From UBA5109 sp964606735 (GTDB lineage: Bacteria > Pseudomonadota > Gammaproteobacteria > Pseudomonadales > Pseudohongiellaceae), in contig CAZSHI010000014.1 of NCBI GenBank assembly GCA_964606735.1, positions 1-52,857 on the forward strand: a DNA stretch of 52,857 nt. The letters run 5' to 3'. Position numbers and translations under genes: made by a program. Below the pieces are notes generated by a model. It did not search any database and was not told the origin of the DNA. It was given only the letters and a program-made list of their open reading frames with translations. Positions 24,619-32,878 of this stretch are shown here, piece by piece; within the stretch, counting starts at the first letter, position 1; each line of letters opens with the position of its first letter.

Positions 24619-25173
24619 TTATTCGACAGAAACACGAACACGCTGGCGGCTTTCTTCCAGCCAGAGATACACTGTGCCAAACGTACCCCGTTGAACTTCG
24701 ATCATAAAGGGGGTGTCCGGCCAGCGAATCACGGTAAATGAATTACGCATCACATACACGGTACCATCTGCTGCGATGATGCGGGCATTACGCATGCCAT
24801 CCGGATCAATTTCAACAATTTCAGTCATGAAAGAGTCATCCTCATCCGGACTGAAAAAAGGAATGGTCCTTCTGTCACTTTCATTTTCCTGTACGGCTGG
24901 GGATGCTGGTGTGGCTGGCGTGGCTCTGGGTGGATTCGAAGCCTGTGAATTGTTGCGGTTGTTACCGGCATTGGCTGAGTCGGTGGCCGGCGGCAGAATC
25001 CGGTCATAGCAGGCCAGCCGTTCAGCATTATCCGAAAGCTGCTGACAAACCCTGACAACACCGGCAATTTCAGTATCAGATTGAGCGTAGGCAGATGGCT
25101 GTAGGAGACCGACTAGCAATAATAATGTGGCACTTAAACCCAGTTTTTTGATGTTTTCCTGATAATACGCCAT
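24619..25173 (-). CDS. Exported protein with CxxL-RLACYD motif
   Basis: A 184-residue secreted protein with a signal peptide ending near AYAQS. Just after it comes VCQQLSDNAERLACYDRI, a two-cysteine motif recurrent in periplasmic proteins, including T6SS-associated VasI-like proteins; the Cys probably form a disulfide. A low-complexity Asn/Pro/Ala/Thr linker (about 68-95) leads to a small predicted beta domain (TVYVMRNSFTVIRWPDTPFMIEVQRGTFGTVYLW). No T6SS genes are present, so function remains unknown. It is divergent from valS. Confidence 0.65.
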   Translation of the reverse strand: MAYYQENIKKLGLSATLLLLVGLLQPSAYAQSDTEIAGVVRVCQQLSDNAERLACYDRILPPATDSANAGNNRNNSQASNPPRATPATPASPAVQENESDRRTIPFFSPDEDDSFMTEIVEIDPDGMRNARIIAADGTVYVMRNSFTVIRWPDTPFMIEVQRGTFGTVYLWLEESRQRVRVSVE

Positions 25174-25335
25174 TAGCCTTCTTGCTCCTTACAGCATGAC
25201 TGGTATTCATTATTCAATAAACGGAAAGTATATAACCCTTTTTTTCCTCAAAGCAAAGGGCAGCCACATAAATCATCAGGGTGATCGGACTGTGTTCAGT
25301 TTCAGCGGATTCTGTTAATAAAGGCGCCTGCTTAC

Positions 25336-25364
25336 TTGGGGACAAACCCTCAACCCGTTATAAT
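25336..25364 (+). promoter_or_regulatory. valS promoter
   Basis: TTGGGG (25336-25341), a 17-nt spacer, then a perfect TATAAT (25359-25364), 28 bp before the valS ATG. This gives valS its own transcription start away from pepA-holC. Confidence 0.8.
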
Positions 25365-25391
25365 GTGCGGCTTTTCCGGCTACGTAATCTC

Positions 25392-28174
25392 ATGGATAAA
25401 ACCTACCAACCTCAGCAAATAGAAGCTTCCTGGTACCAGACCTGGGAGAAAAATGGCTATTTTCACCCTTCCGGACAGGGTGAACCCTACTGCATCATGA
25501 TTCCGCCACCGAATGTCACCGGCTCCTTGCACATGGGCCATGGCTTTCAGCAGTCCATTATGGATGCCATGACGCGCTATCAGCGCATGTTGGGCAAGAA
25601 CACGCTGTGGCAGGTAGGTACAGACCACGCCGGTATCGCCACGCAAATGGTGGTGGAACGTCAGTTACAGGCTCAGAACCTGACTAAGCATGATCTGGGT
25701 CGGGACACGTTTGTCGATAAAGTCTGGGAATGGAAAGAACACAGCGGCAACACCATTACACGCCAGATGCGGCGCCTGGGTGTTTCGGTTGACTGGGACC
25801 GGGAGCGCTTCACGATGGATGAAGGGCTATCACGCGCCGTTGCTGAAGTTTTTATCCGGCTCTATGAAGAAGGCCTGATCTATCGTGGTAAACGCCTGGT
25901 CAACTGGGATCCCAAGCTGCATACCGCCATTTCAGACCTGGAAGTCATCAATGAAGAAGAAAACGGTTCTTTCTGGTACTTCCGTTATCCACTTGCTGAT
26001 GAGGCAAGCACCGCCGATGGCAAAACCTATATCGTTATTGCCACCACTCGACCGGAAACCATGCTGGGAGATACTGCACTGGCGGTAAATCCCGAGGATG
26101 AACGTTATCGCTCGCTTATCGGCAAGCAGGTAGAGCTGCCCTTGTGCAATCGGCAAATCCCCATCATTGCCGATGATTATGTCGACCCCGAGTTCGGAAC
26201 AGGCTGTGTCAAAATCACCCCGGCACATGACTACAATGACTATGAAATCGGTTCTCGCCATGACCTGCCGATGGTCAACATCCTCACGGATGATGCAGCC
26301 ATTAATGACAATGCCCCAGCCGCATATCAGGGCATGGATCGTTTTGTTGCCCGTAAGCAGATTGTCAGTGACATGGAAGCGGCCGGTCTGCTGGAAAAAA
26401 TTGAACCGCACAAACTCAAGGTGCCCCGCGGCGACCGGAGTGGCGTGGTTATCGAGCCCTACCTGACCAATCAGTGGTATGTCGCTATTGAGGAACTGGC
26501 TAAACCGGCCATAGCCGCCGTCGAGAACGGCGACATCGAATTTGTACCCAAAAACTGGGAAAACACCTATTTCGCCTGGATGCGGGATATTCAGGACTGG
26601 TGTATCAGTCGTCAGCTTTGGTGGGGCACCGAATACCGGCCTGGTACGACGAAAACGGTCATATTTATGTAGGTCATGACGAGGACGAGGTACGGCAAAA
26701 AAATGCCTTGCCTGCGGACCTCGCACTCCGACAGGATCCAGATGTTCTGGACACCTGGTTTTCTTCAGCGCTGTGGACATTCTCGACGCTGGGTTGGCCG
26801 GATGACACTGAAGAATTGAAGACCTTCCATCCCACTGATGTACTGGTCACTGGTTTTGACATCATTTTCTTCTGGGTGGCCCGCATGATCATGATGACAC
26901 TGAAATTCACCGGTCAAATTCCCTTCCGCAAGGTCTATATCACCGGCCTGATACGCGACAGTGAAGGTCAGAAAATGTCGAAATCCAAGGGCAATATCCT
27001 GGACCCGATTGACCTGATCGACGGTATTGATATTGATTCACTGCTCGCGAAACAGACTGACAGCATGATGCAGCCACAGCTGGCACAGAAAATTGAGAAA
27101 GCCACCCGCAAACATTTTCCGGAAGGCATAGCTGCCCATGGCACCGACGCTCTGCGTTATACCTTTTATTCTCTCGCCAGTACCGGTCGCGATATCAATT
27201 TTGACATGGGTCGCATAGAAGGCTTTCGCAATTTCTGCAATAAAATCTGGAATGCTGCACGCTATGTTCTGATGAACACTGAAGATGAGAGCTGCAGCAA
27301 ACCCGACGGCCCTGAGCATTATTCCCAGGCCGACCGCTGGATACACTCGCGCTTTCAGTCTACCCTGCAATCCGTACATGAAGGCATGGCATCTTACCGT
27401 CTCGACCTGGTATCCCAGGCCATCTATGAGTTCTTCTGGAATGAGTACTGTGACTGGTATCTGGAATTATCCAAACCGGTACTCTGGGATGAGGAAGCCT
27501 CCGCAGAACAAAAAAATGCCACCCGCTACATGCTCCTGAACATTCTCGAGCAAAGCCTGCGCCTGGCGCATCCCTTTTTACCTTTTATTACGGAGGAAAT
27601 CTGGCAGAAAGTTTCCCCCCTGCTTGGCATCAAAGGTGAGAGCATTATGCTGCAGGCCTATCCGGACAAAGATGAGTCTGTCATCGATCCCGCAGTGGAT
27701 ACTGAAATTGACTGGGTCAAAGGTGTCATTGAAGCGGTCCGTAATATCCGTGGCGAGATGAATATTTCACCAGCCAAAGCTGTTCCGGTCTTGCTGTGTA
27801 AGGGTAATAAACAGGATCAGGTTTATCTTGGCAACAACCGGCAATACTTGATGAAGCTGGCCAAGCTGGAATCCATCGACTGGCTGGATGATGCTAAACA
27901 GGCACCTCTGTCTTCCACACAACTGGTCAATAAAATGGAAGTTCTGGTACCCATGGCCGACCTGATTGATATCGCTGCCGAAAAGGAGCGTCTGGTCAAG
28001 GAAATTGACAAACTGCAGCTAGAAATCAAACGCCTGAATGGCAAACTCGGCAATGAAAAGTTCGTTGCCAATGCTCCCGCTGAAGTTGTCGATAAAGAAA
28101 AAGACAAGCTGCAGAACGCAGAAAGTTCTCTCGGTCAGTTGCAGGAACAGCTCGAAAAAATTCAGCAACTTTAA
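25392..28174 (+). CDS. valS: Valyl-tRNA synthetase, interrupted by an apparent single-base deletion
   Basis: Class I aminoacyl-tRNA synthetase that charges tRNA-Val. The first frame (25392-26672) carries the HIGH-type motif PPPNVTGSLHMGHGF and the editing domain (TTRPETMLGDTA, GTGCVKITPAHDYNDYE). The second frame, from about 26621 to 28174, carries LDTWFSSALWTFSTLGWP, KMSKSKGN, the anticodon-binding domain and the C-terminal coiled coil (about the last 65 residues). The frames join at LWWG|HRIPAWYDE, where a G4 run at 26623-26626 is one G short. Restoring one base gives 927 residues, close to the usual length. Since ValS is essential, a sequencing or assembly homopolymer error is likeliest. 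Confidence 0.93.
26623..26626 (+). other. Frameshift site in valS
   Basis: Run of four G. Reading TGG-TGG-GGC continues to a stop at 26672, while a fifth G restores WWGHRIPAWYDE, conserved in ValS. This marks the exact place to check. Confidence 0.8.
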
Positions 28175-28316
28175 GGCCAGCACCATCACTTCTGGGCCTG
28201 ATCAGCGAAGCTTAGTCGAGGCTGAGACTGTTTTAAAAAGCGGAGTTTACATCGTCAGTAAACAAGCATTTCCAAAGCCGTCCGCAACCAAGAATGACCG
28301 AGTGCAATAGCCCAGA

Positions 28317-28883
28317 TCAGGCGCGGGACATGAATTTTCCCGTGATCGTGTTCACTTTAATCACCTCGCCCTGCTCCATGTATTCCGGCACCTGAACCTC
28401 AAGACCGGTACTGAGTGTCGCCGTTTTGGTGCGGGCTGCAGCACTTGCACCCTTGATGGGTGGCGGTGTGTCAATAATCTCCAGCTCAACCGATTGCGGC
28501 AATTCAATGCTGAGTAGTTTATCGTCCTGCAGGAGGCCAATCATTCCCTCCAGTCCGGCAGTGATATAAGGCGTCAGTTCTTCCAGTTCATCGGCATCGA
28601 CTTCATACTGCGAATAATCTTCAGAGTTCATGAAAACAAACTGTTCATCACTCTGGTAGGAAAACTGAATTGGTATCCGGACACAGTCTGCTTCATCCAG
28701 AATGTCATCACCCTTGAAGGATTCATCCAGTTTTTGTTGCGTCAGCAGGTTATTGAAACGAACCTTGTAAAGTGTCGTAGCACCGCGTGAAGACGGGCTT
28801 TTGGCTTCCACTTGCTTAACCACATGCGGGGCAGCATTGATCAGGACTACCATTCCTCTTTTTAATTCACTGGCCTTGGGCAT
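28317..28883 (-). CDS. efpL: Elongation factor P-like protein EfpL/YeiP
   Basis: A 188-residue EF-P paralogue with three OB-like domains that relieves ribosome stalling on proline-containing and related motifs. The tip loop is SPSSRGATTLYK with Arg33, the same residue number as E. coli YeiP, not the modifiable Lys of EF-P. The FKGDDI, DFSY-like QFSYQSDEQFVFMNSEDY, IKGASAAARTKTATLSTGLEVQVPEY and terminal RA also match YeiP. The ATG at 28883 has AAGGAG at good spacing; the in-frame start at 28898 is not needed. No epmA/epmB is nearby, in line with an unmodified factor. Confidence 0.92.
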   Translation of the reverse strand: MPKASELKRGMVVLINAAPHVVKQVEAKSPSSRGATTLYKVRFNNLLTQQKLDESFKGDDILDEADCVRIPIQFSYQSDEQFVFMNSEDYSQYEVDADELEELTPYITAGLEGMIGLLQDDKLLSIELPQSVELEIIDTPPPIKGASAAARTKTATLSTGLEVQVPEYMEQGEVIKVNTITGKFMSRA

Positions 28884-29076
28884 TGTGTTCTCCTTCATGC
28901 GTATACCACCGCCATTCTGCGGCGGCCTATTCTAGCATGCCGTCTATGCTGTGCTTTAACCGTGTAATTGATTAATGTTATTATCGCAGCGCTGTTTCGG
29001 GGTGCTGATGTCACAATTTGCACACTGAAAATTTCATTAAAAACAACATGTTTCAGGAAAAGAGACGTTTTATTTC

Positions 29077-29490
29077 ATGAATACTAAAATATTTATCGCA
29101 GCACTGATTATGGCGATTGTGCTGAGCCTGCTGGCCTTTGTGCTGAATTTTGCCAGCCTGTTTCCGGCTCCAGTGGCCTACTTTAGCATCGCACTCATCA
29201 GTGGCTGTCTGACAACATTCTGGGTTATCCGGCCTCAGGCTGAAGAAAAGCCTAGCCGTCGTAAAAAGAAAAAAAGTCACGGCCCGAAAGAAACCGGTTC
29301 AGTCAAATGGTTCAGCCCCAGCAAGGGATATGGTTTTGTTACCCGTGAAAATGGTGAAGATATTTTCGTGCATTTTCGTTCAATTGAAGGGCGTGGAAAC
29401 CGTATTCTGCAGCAGGGCCAGAAAGTTGAATTTGCGGTAACACAGGGTGACAAGGGTCTACAGGCCGAGGACGTCAGCCAGGTCAATTAA
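29077..29490 (+). CDS. Membrane-anchored cold-shock-domain protein
   Basis: A 137-residue fusion. Two hydrophobic segments (about 4-27 and 32-52) are followed by a strongly basic linker (RRKKKKSHGPK, 61-71) and a C-terminal cold-shock domain (72-137). Nucleic-acid-binding motifs RNP1 KGYGFV (83-88) and RNP2 DIFVHF (95-100) are intact. The short hairpin between the TM segments and the basic linker place the domain in the cytoplasm, tethered to the membrane. Ordinary Csp proteins are about 70 residues and soluble. The 5' untranslated region may be long, as for cold-shock genes, but no start was mapped. Confidence 0.85.
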   Translation: MNTKIFIAALIMAIVLSLLAFVLNFASLFPAPVAYFSIALISGCLTTFWVIRPQAEEKPSRRKKKKSHGPKETGSVKWFSPSKGYGFVTRENGEDIFVHFRSIEGRGNRILQQGQKVEFAVTQGDKGLQAEDVSQVN

Positions 29491-29511
29491 ACTGTCTGGA
29501 CCTGTCTATGG

Positions 29512-29712
29512 CTAGTAATGAGGCGGTTTTTCATCCTGCTGCGCGTGGGGGATGGCATTTTCAAGTCCTTCAAGCCTGTCCTGCAGGATTTCCAGGTGCA
29601 GGCTCAGTTTATCGATCTGTTGCTGCTGGCTAACCAGAGCCTCATTGAGCTCTGAGAGTGTGTGTTCCTGAAAACTGAGCTTGCTTTGCAAGTCGTTGAT
29701 GGTTTCCTGCAT
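29512..29712 (-). CDS. slyX: SlyX-family protein
   Basis: A 66-residue coiled-coil protein. Heptads run from about residue 3 to 52 (LQSKLSFQEHTLSELNEALVSQQQQIDKL), and it ends with the PPHY tail diagnostic of SlyX. AAGGAGG lies upstream at somewhat long spacing (11 nt). The biochemical role of SlyX is not established. It converges with the cold-shock-domain gene, 21 bp apart. Confidence 0.88.
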   Translation of the reverse strand: MQETINDLQSKLSFQEHTLSELNEALVSQQQQIDKLSLHLEILQDRLEGLENAIPHAQQDEKPPHY

Positions 29713-29735
29713 GTGACCAGTGACCTCCTTACTAT

Positions 29736-29766
29736 ATCTGTATATCTGCAGAATCTGTATATCTGC
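29736..29766. repeat. Tandem direct repeat between slyX and the desaturase gene
   Basis: A 14-bp unit ATCTGTATATCTGC occurs at 29736-29749 and 29753-29766. Each unit holds two ATCTG, so four ATCTG copies start at 29736, 29744, 29753 and 29761. It may be a regulator-binding array for either divergent gene. Confidence 0.55.
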
Positions 29767-29878
29767 TGATAGCCTTGCCTGTTGAACGCTTCAAGTGCCC
29801 ATCGCGGTTTTACTCCGGCACTGCTTTTGTTTAATAATTCCAGCATCGTGCTGAGCAATAACTCTGTTTGGGATAATA

Positions 29879-31039
29879 ATGCAATCAAGTTCGCAAAAAC
29901 CACCGATTATCTGGATTAACCTGCTGGTACTGGGCATTCCCCCACTGATCGCCCTGACGCTTGTTCCCTGGTATGGCTTTACCCATGGCTATGATCTGTT
30001 TGAGTGGCTCTGGTTCCTGCTGCTGATCACTTTCTGTGAAATGTCCATCACGGCCGGTTATCATCGTCTCTGGTCTCACAAAGCCTATCAGGCACACCCG
30101 GTGCTAAGGTTTATCTTTGCTCTCGGTGGCGCCTGTGCTCTGCAAAATAACTGTATGGTATGGGCAGCAGACCATCGCCGCCATCACCTTTATGCCGACA
30201 ACAATGAAAAAGATCCATATTCCGCTGGTCTCGGTTTCTGGTATTCACATTTCGGCTGGATGATTCGCCGATACGAAAGCACCAAGGAAGATCTCTCGAA
30301 CGTTGGCGACCTGTTCAAGGACCCGATACTGGTATGGCAACGGAAATATTATGTGCCCCTGACCCTTCTGATGAACCTCGGACTCCCACTCCTGATCGGC
30401 TTTTTGCATGGCGACATCTGGGGCAGCCTTCTGCTGCTGGGCTTCCTTCGCCTGGTGCTCAGTCAGCATTTTACCTACCTGATCAATTCAGCGGCCCACA
30501 TCTGGGGCAGCCGGAATTATGACCCGAAACAAAGTGCCCGCGACAATGGCCTGATTGCCTTGCTGACTTACGGTGAGGGTTACCATAATTATCACCATAC
30601 TTTTGCCTGGGATTATCGAAACGGCATCAAGTGGTACCACTATGATCCGACCAAATGGCTGATCAAGGCCTGTTCCTGGTTAAAACTGACTTCAAACCTG
30701 CGTGCCTGCTCTGTCTGGCGACAGGAAAGAACCCGGCTGGATGCACAATATCAAAGCGCACTGGCCAAGTGTGAAGCACTCCCTGCTCCCGGCAAATGGC
30801 GAGCTCAACTGGAATCGGAATACAAGAGCCTGATGCAAACCCTGAATCACTGGGCAGAGGCCAGGCAGCAATGGTATGAAAGCAAATCCAAAGAACTGCA
30901 AAACAAACTGCACGAACTTGATATCGAGCATTTGCAGCAACGCTACCAGGAGCTCAAGGCGCGTCTGGATACACAGCGTAAAAGCTGGCAATCACTGCAA
31001 CAACATTTTGCCCAATTACCCCTTCCCCAGGCAGGCTGA
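29879..31039 (+). CDS. Acyl-CoA/fatty-acid desaturase with C-terminal helical extension
   Basis: A membrane di-iron delta-9-type desaturase that introduces a cis double bond into saturated acyl chains. Three histidine boxes are in order: HRLWSH (near residue 62), HRRHH (near 98) and HNYHH (near 236). Four membrane segments flank them, and WAADHRRHHLYADNNEKDPYSAGLGFWYSHFGW is typical. The catalytic part ends near residue 270; the remaining about 115 residues are a charged, heptad-like helix (LDAQYQSALAKC to QSLQQHFAQL), not part of the minimal enzyme. The first codon is ATG at 29879. miaE starts 9 bp after the stop, so the two are probably cotranscribed. Confidence 0.9.
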   Translation: MQSSSQKPPIIWINLLVLGIPPLIALTLVPWYGFTHGYDLFEWLWFLLLITFCEMSITAGYHRLWSHKAYQAHPVLRFIFALGGACALQNNCMVWAADHRRHHLYADNNEKDPYSAGLGFWYSHFGWMIRRYESTKEDLSNVGDLFKDPILVWQRKYYVPLTLLMNLGLPLLIGFLHGDIWGSLLLLGFLRLVLSQHFTYLINSAAHIWGSRNYDPKQSARDNGLIALLTYGEGYHNYHHTFAWDYRNGIKWYHYDPTKWLIKACSWLKLTSNLRACSVWRQERTRLDAQYQSALAKCEALPAPGKWRAQLESEYKSLMQTLNHWAEARQQWYESKSKELQNKLHELDIEHLQQRYQELKARLDTQRKSWQSLQQHFAQLPLPQAG

Positions 31040-31048
31040 ACACGGCCT

Positions 31049-31624
31049 ATGGATTTTGAACTGCGTGTCGCCTCCTCCCGGGCCTGGCTGGATTGTGTAT
31101 TAAGCGACTTCGACAGCTTTCTGCTTGACCATGCTTCCTGTGAAAAGAAGGCTTCCGGCATGGCCATGTCCCTGATTTCACACTATCCGGACAAACCCTT
31201 GCTGCTGCGTGCCATGATGAATTTGGCGCTGGAAGAACTGGCACACTTTCGTGAGGTCATGGAAATCATGCTACAAAAAGGCCTGCAGGCGGGTGCTGAA
31301 AGCAAGGATGAATACGTGAACAAACTACGAAAAGCCATGACTCAGGGGTCGGAAGCCTATCTGATGGACCGCTTGCTGATTGCCAGTATCATTGAAGCGC
31401 GTGGCGCCGAGCGTTTTGGCATGATTGCAGAAGCCCTGCCTGGAGGCGAGCTCAAACGCTTCTATAAGAACATCAATGAATCAGAAGCCCGGCACTACCA
31501 GCTGTTTTTATCTCTCGCCGAACAGTTATGCCCGCCTGAACAGATTCCATCACGACTCGAGGAGCTGTTGCTTATTGAGGCTGATATTATCAGCAGACTT
31601 CCCCTGAGGGCAGCGCTGCACTGA
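31049..31624 (+). CDS. miaE: tRNA 2-methylthio-N6-isopentenyladenosine-37 hydroxylase MiaE
   Basis: A 191-residue di-iron hydroxylase that converts ms2i6A37 to ms2io6A37 in tRNA, using O2. The iron ligands sit in a ferritin-like bundle: EELAHFREVME (E-x-x-H), IIEARGAERF and NESEARHYQLF. Its substrate is made by MiaB, whose gene is present 11 kb downstream. It follows the desaturase by 9 bp and is followed by the glycosyltransferase-like gene, forming a three-gene run. Confidence 0.93.
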   Translation: MDFELRVASSRAWLDCVLSDFDSFLLDHASCEKKASGMAMSLISHYPDKPLLLRAMMNLALEELAHFREVMEIMLQKGLQAGAESKDEYVNKLRKAMTQGSEAYLMDRLLIASIIEARGAERFGMIAEALPGGELKRFYKNINESEARHYQLFLSLAEQLCPPEQIPSRLEELLLIEADIISRLPLRAALH

Positions 31625-31633
31625 TAACGATGA

Positions 31634-32878
31634 ATGAATGAGCAGCGCTCCAGTCCATTACACAAATACCTGAAGCTTTATGCAGAAGACGAGACAGGTC
31701 TGGCTGCCAGCCTGTCGCATCACTGGCAACAGGTGCTTTGCATTCCGGTCTATGATGAAGTAGAACTACTGCCGCAGCTACTGAGTCGCCTGCAAAAGGA
31801 AAGCGGATTACTCTGCATTTTGGTTTTCAACAGTCCCGCCACGACCCTGGCAGAAAGCGGCAAGCACAGAACCCAAGAGCTGGCGCAGGGCTTGATAAAA
31901 AGCTTCCCTGTCGAGCAAGAAATTGATGACACCTGCCACCTCTTGCAGCTTAACAGGCATCACACCCATCTTTTGTTGATCCAACGCTATGAGCTGCCTG
32001 CTCATGAGGGGGTTGGGCTGGCTCGCAAAATTGCCTGTGACCTGGCCTGCCAGCTGATTGCCGATGCCCGCATTGACTCTGCGTGGATCTACAATACTGA
32101 TGCCGATGTTTCGCTGCCTGACGATTACTTCAGGCAAAACCCGGATAAGGCCTTTGCTGCAGCTATTTACCCCTTCAGACATGCGCTTAACCCGGATGCC
32201 CGACTGCAGCAAGCCATGCAACTTTATGAATATTCCCTGCATTACTATCTGGAGGGGCTGAGGTACGCAGCTTCACCCTATGCCTTTTACACCATCGGTA
32301 GTACCCTGCTGATAAACCATCAGTTTTATGCAAAAGTTCGTGGCTTTCCCAAACGCAGTGGCGCTGAGGATTTCTATCTGCTCAACAAACTGGTAAAACT
32401 GGCGCCGCTTAAACAACTGGATTCCGCCGAGCTGCTTCTTTCAAGTCGGAAATCCAGCCGGGTACCCTTCGGAACCGGACCGGCTGTGCAGCATATCAGT
32501 CTCTTAAGCAAACCGAAGCAGGCCTATCTGTTTTATCATCCGCTGTGCTTTGATTACCTGAAACGTTTGCTGGAGCGCTTTCCGCTCTTCAGACAAGCCG
32601 AGCAGTGGCAGGCTCTGATTCTGGAGGATTCTTTACTGAACTGCCTGGAAACAATCGGTTTTGGGAAGGCTGTCATGCATGCCCGCAAGCACGCCAGGAC
32701 TGACATAAGTTTTGAGAAGCATTTGCACGACTGGTTTGATGCTTTCCGTAGCCTGAAACTGATTCACCTGCTCAGGGATAATGGGCTGGATTCCATCAGC
32801 CATGATGAACTGCAGCAGTACAAGGAAAGTTATGCCTTTATTACAAAGGCCAATCAGTTGATGCCGGTATTGAACTGA
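31634..32878 (+). CDS. Family-2-like glycosyltransferase
   Basis: A 414-residue protein with a GT-A-like layout: an N-terminal strand IPVYDEVELLPQLLSRL, the nucleotide-sugar/metal motif YNTDADVSLPDDYF (DxD near residue 155) and GAEDFYLLNKLVKLA, the ED motif of GT2 acceptor sites. The C-terminal 130 residues are helical and unassigned. No membrane segment is evident. Sugar donor and acceptor are unknown. ATG at 31634 is used; an ATG 4 nt earlier meets a stop after three codons. Its 3' end overlaps the convergent M16 peptidase by 25 nt. Confidence 0.68.
   Translation: MNEQRSSPLHKYLKLYAEDETGLAASLSHHWQQVLCIPVYDEVELLPQLLSRLQKESGLLCILVFNSPATTLAESGKHRTQELAQGLIKSFPVEQEIDDTCHLLQLNRHHTHLLLIQRYELPAHEGVGLARKIACDLACQLIADARIDSAWIYNTDADVSLPDDYFRQNPDKAFAAAIYPFRHALNPDARLQQAMQLYEYSLHYYLEGLRYAASPYAFYTIGSTLLINHQFYAKVRGFPKRSGAEDFYLLNKLVKLAPLKQLDSAELLLSSRKSSRVPFGTGPAVQHISLLSKPKQAYLFYHPLCFDYLKRLLERFPLFRQAEQWQALILEDSLLNCLETIGFGKAVMHARKHARTDISFEKHLHDWFDAFRSLKLIHLLRDNGLDSISHDELQQYKESYAFITKANQLMPVLN

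Noticed and set aside
25932..26780. 282-codon minus-strand ORF opposite valS
   Set aside because: Shadow ORF; spanning the valS frameshift does not make it coding, and it has no family resemblance.
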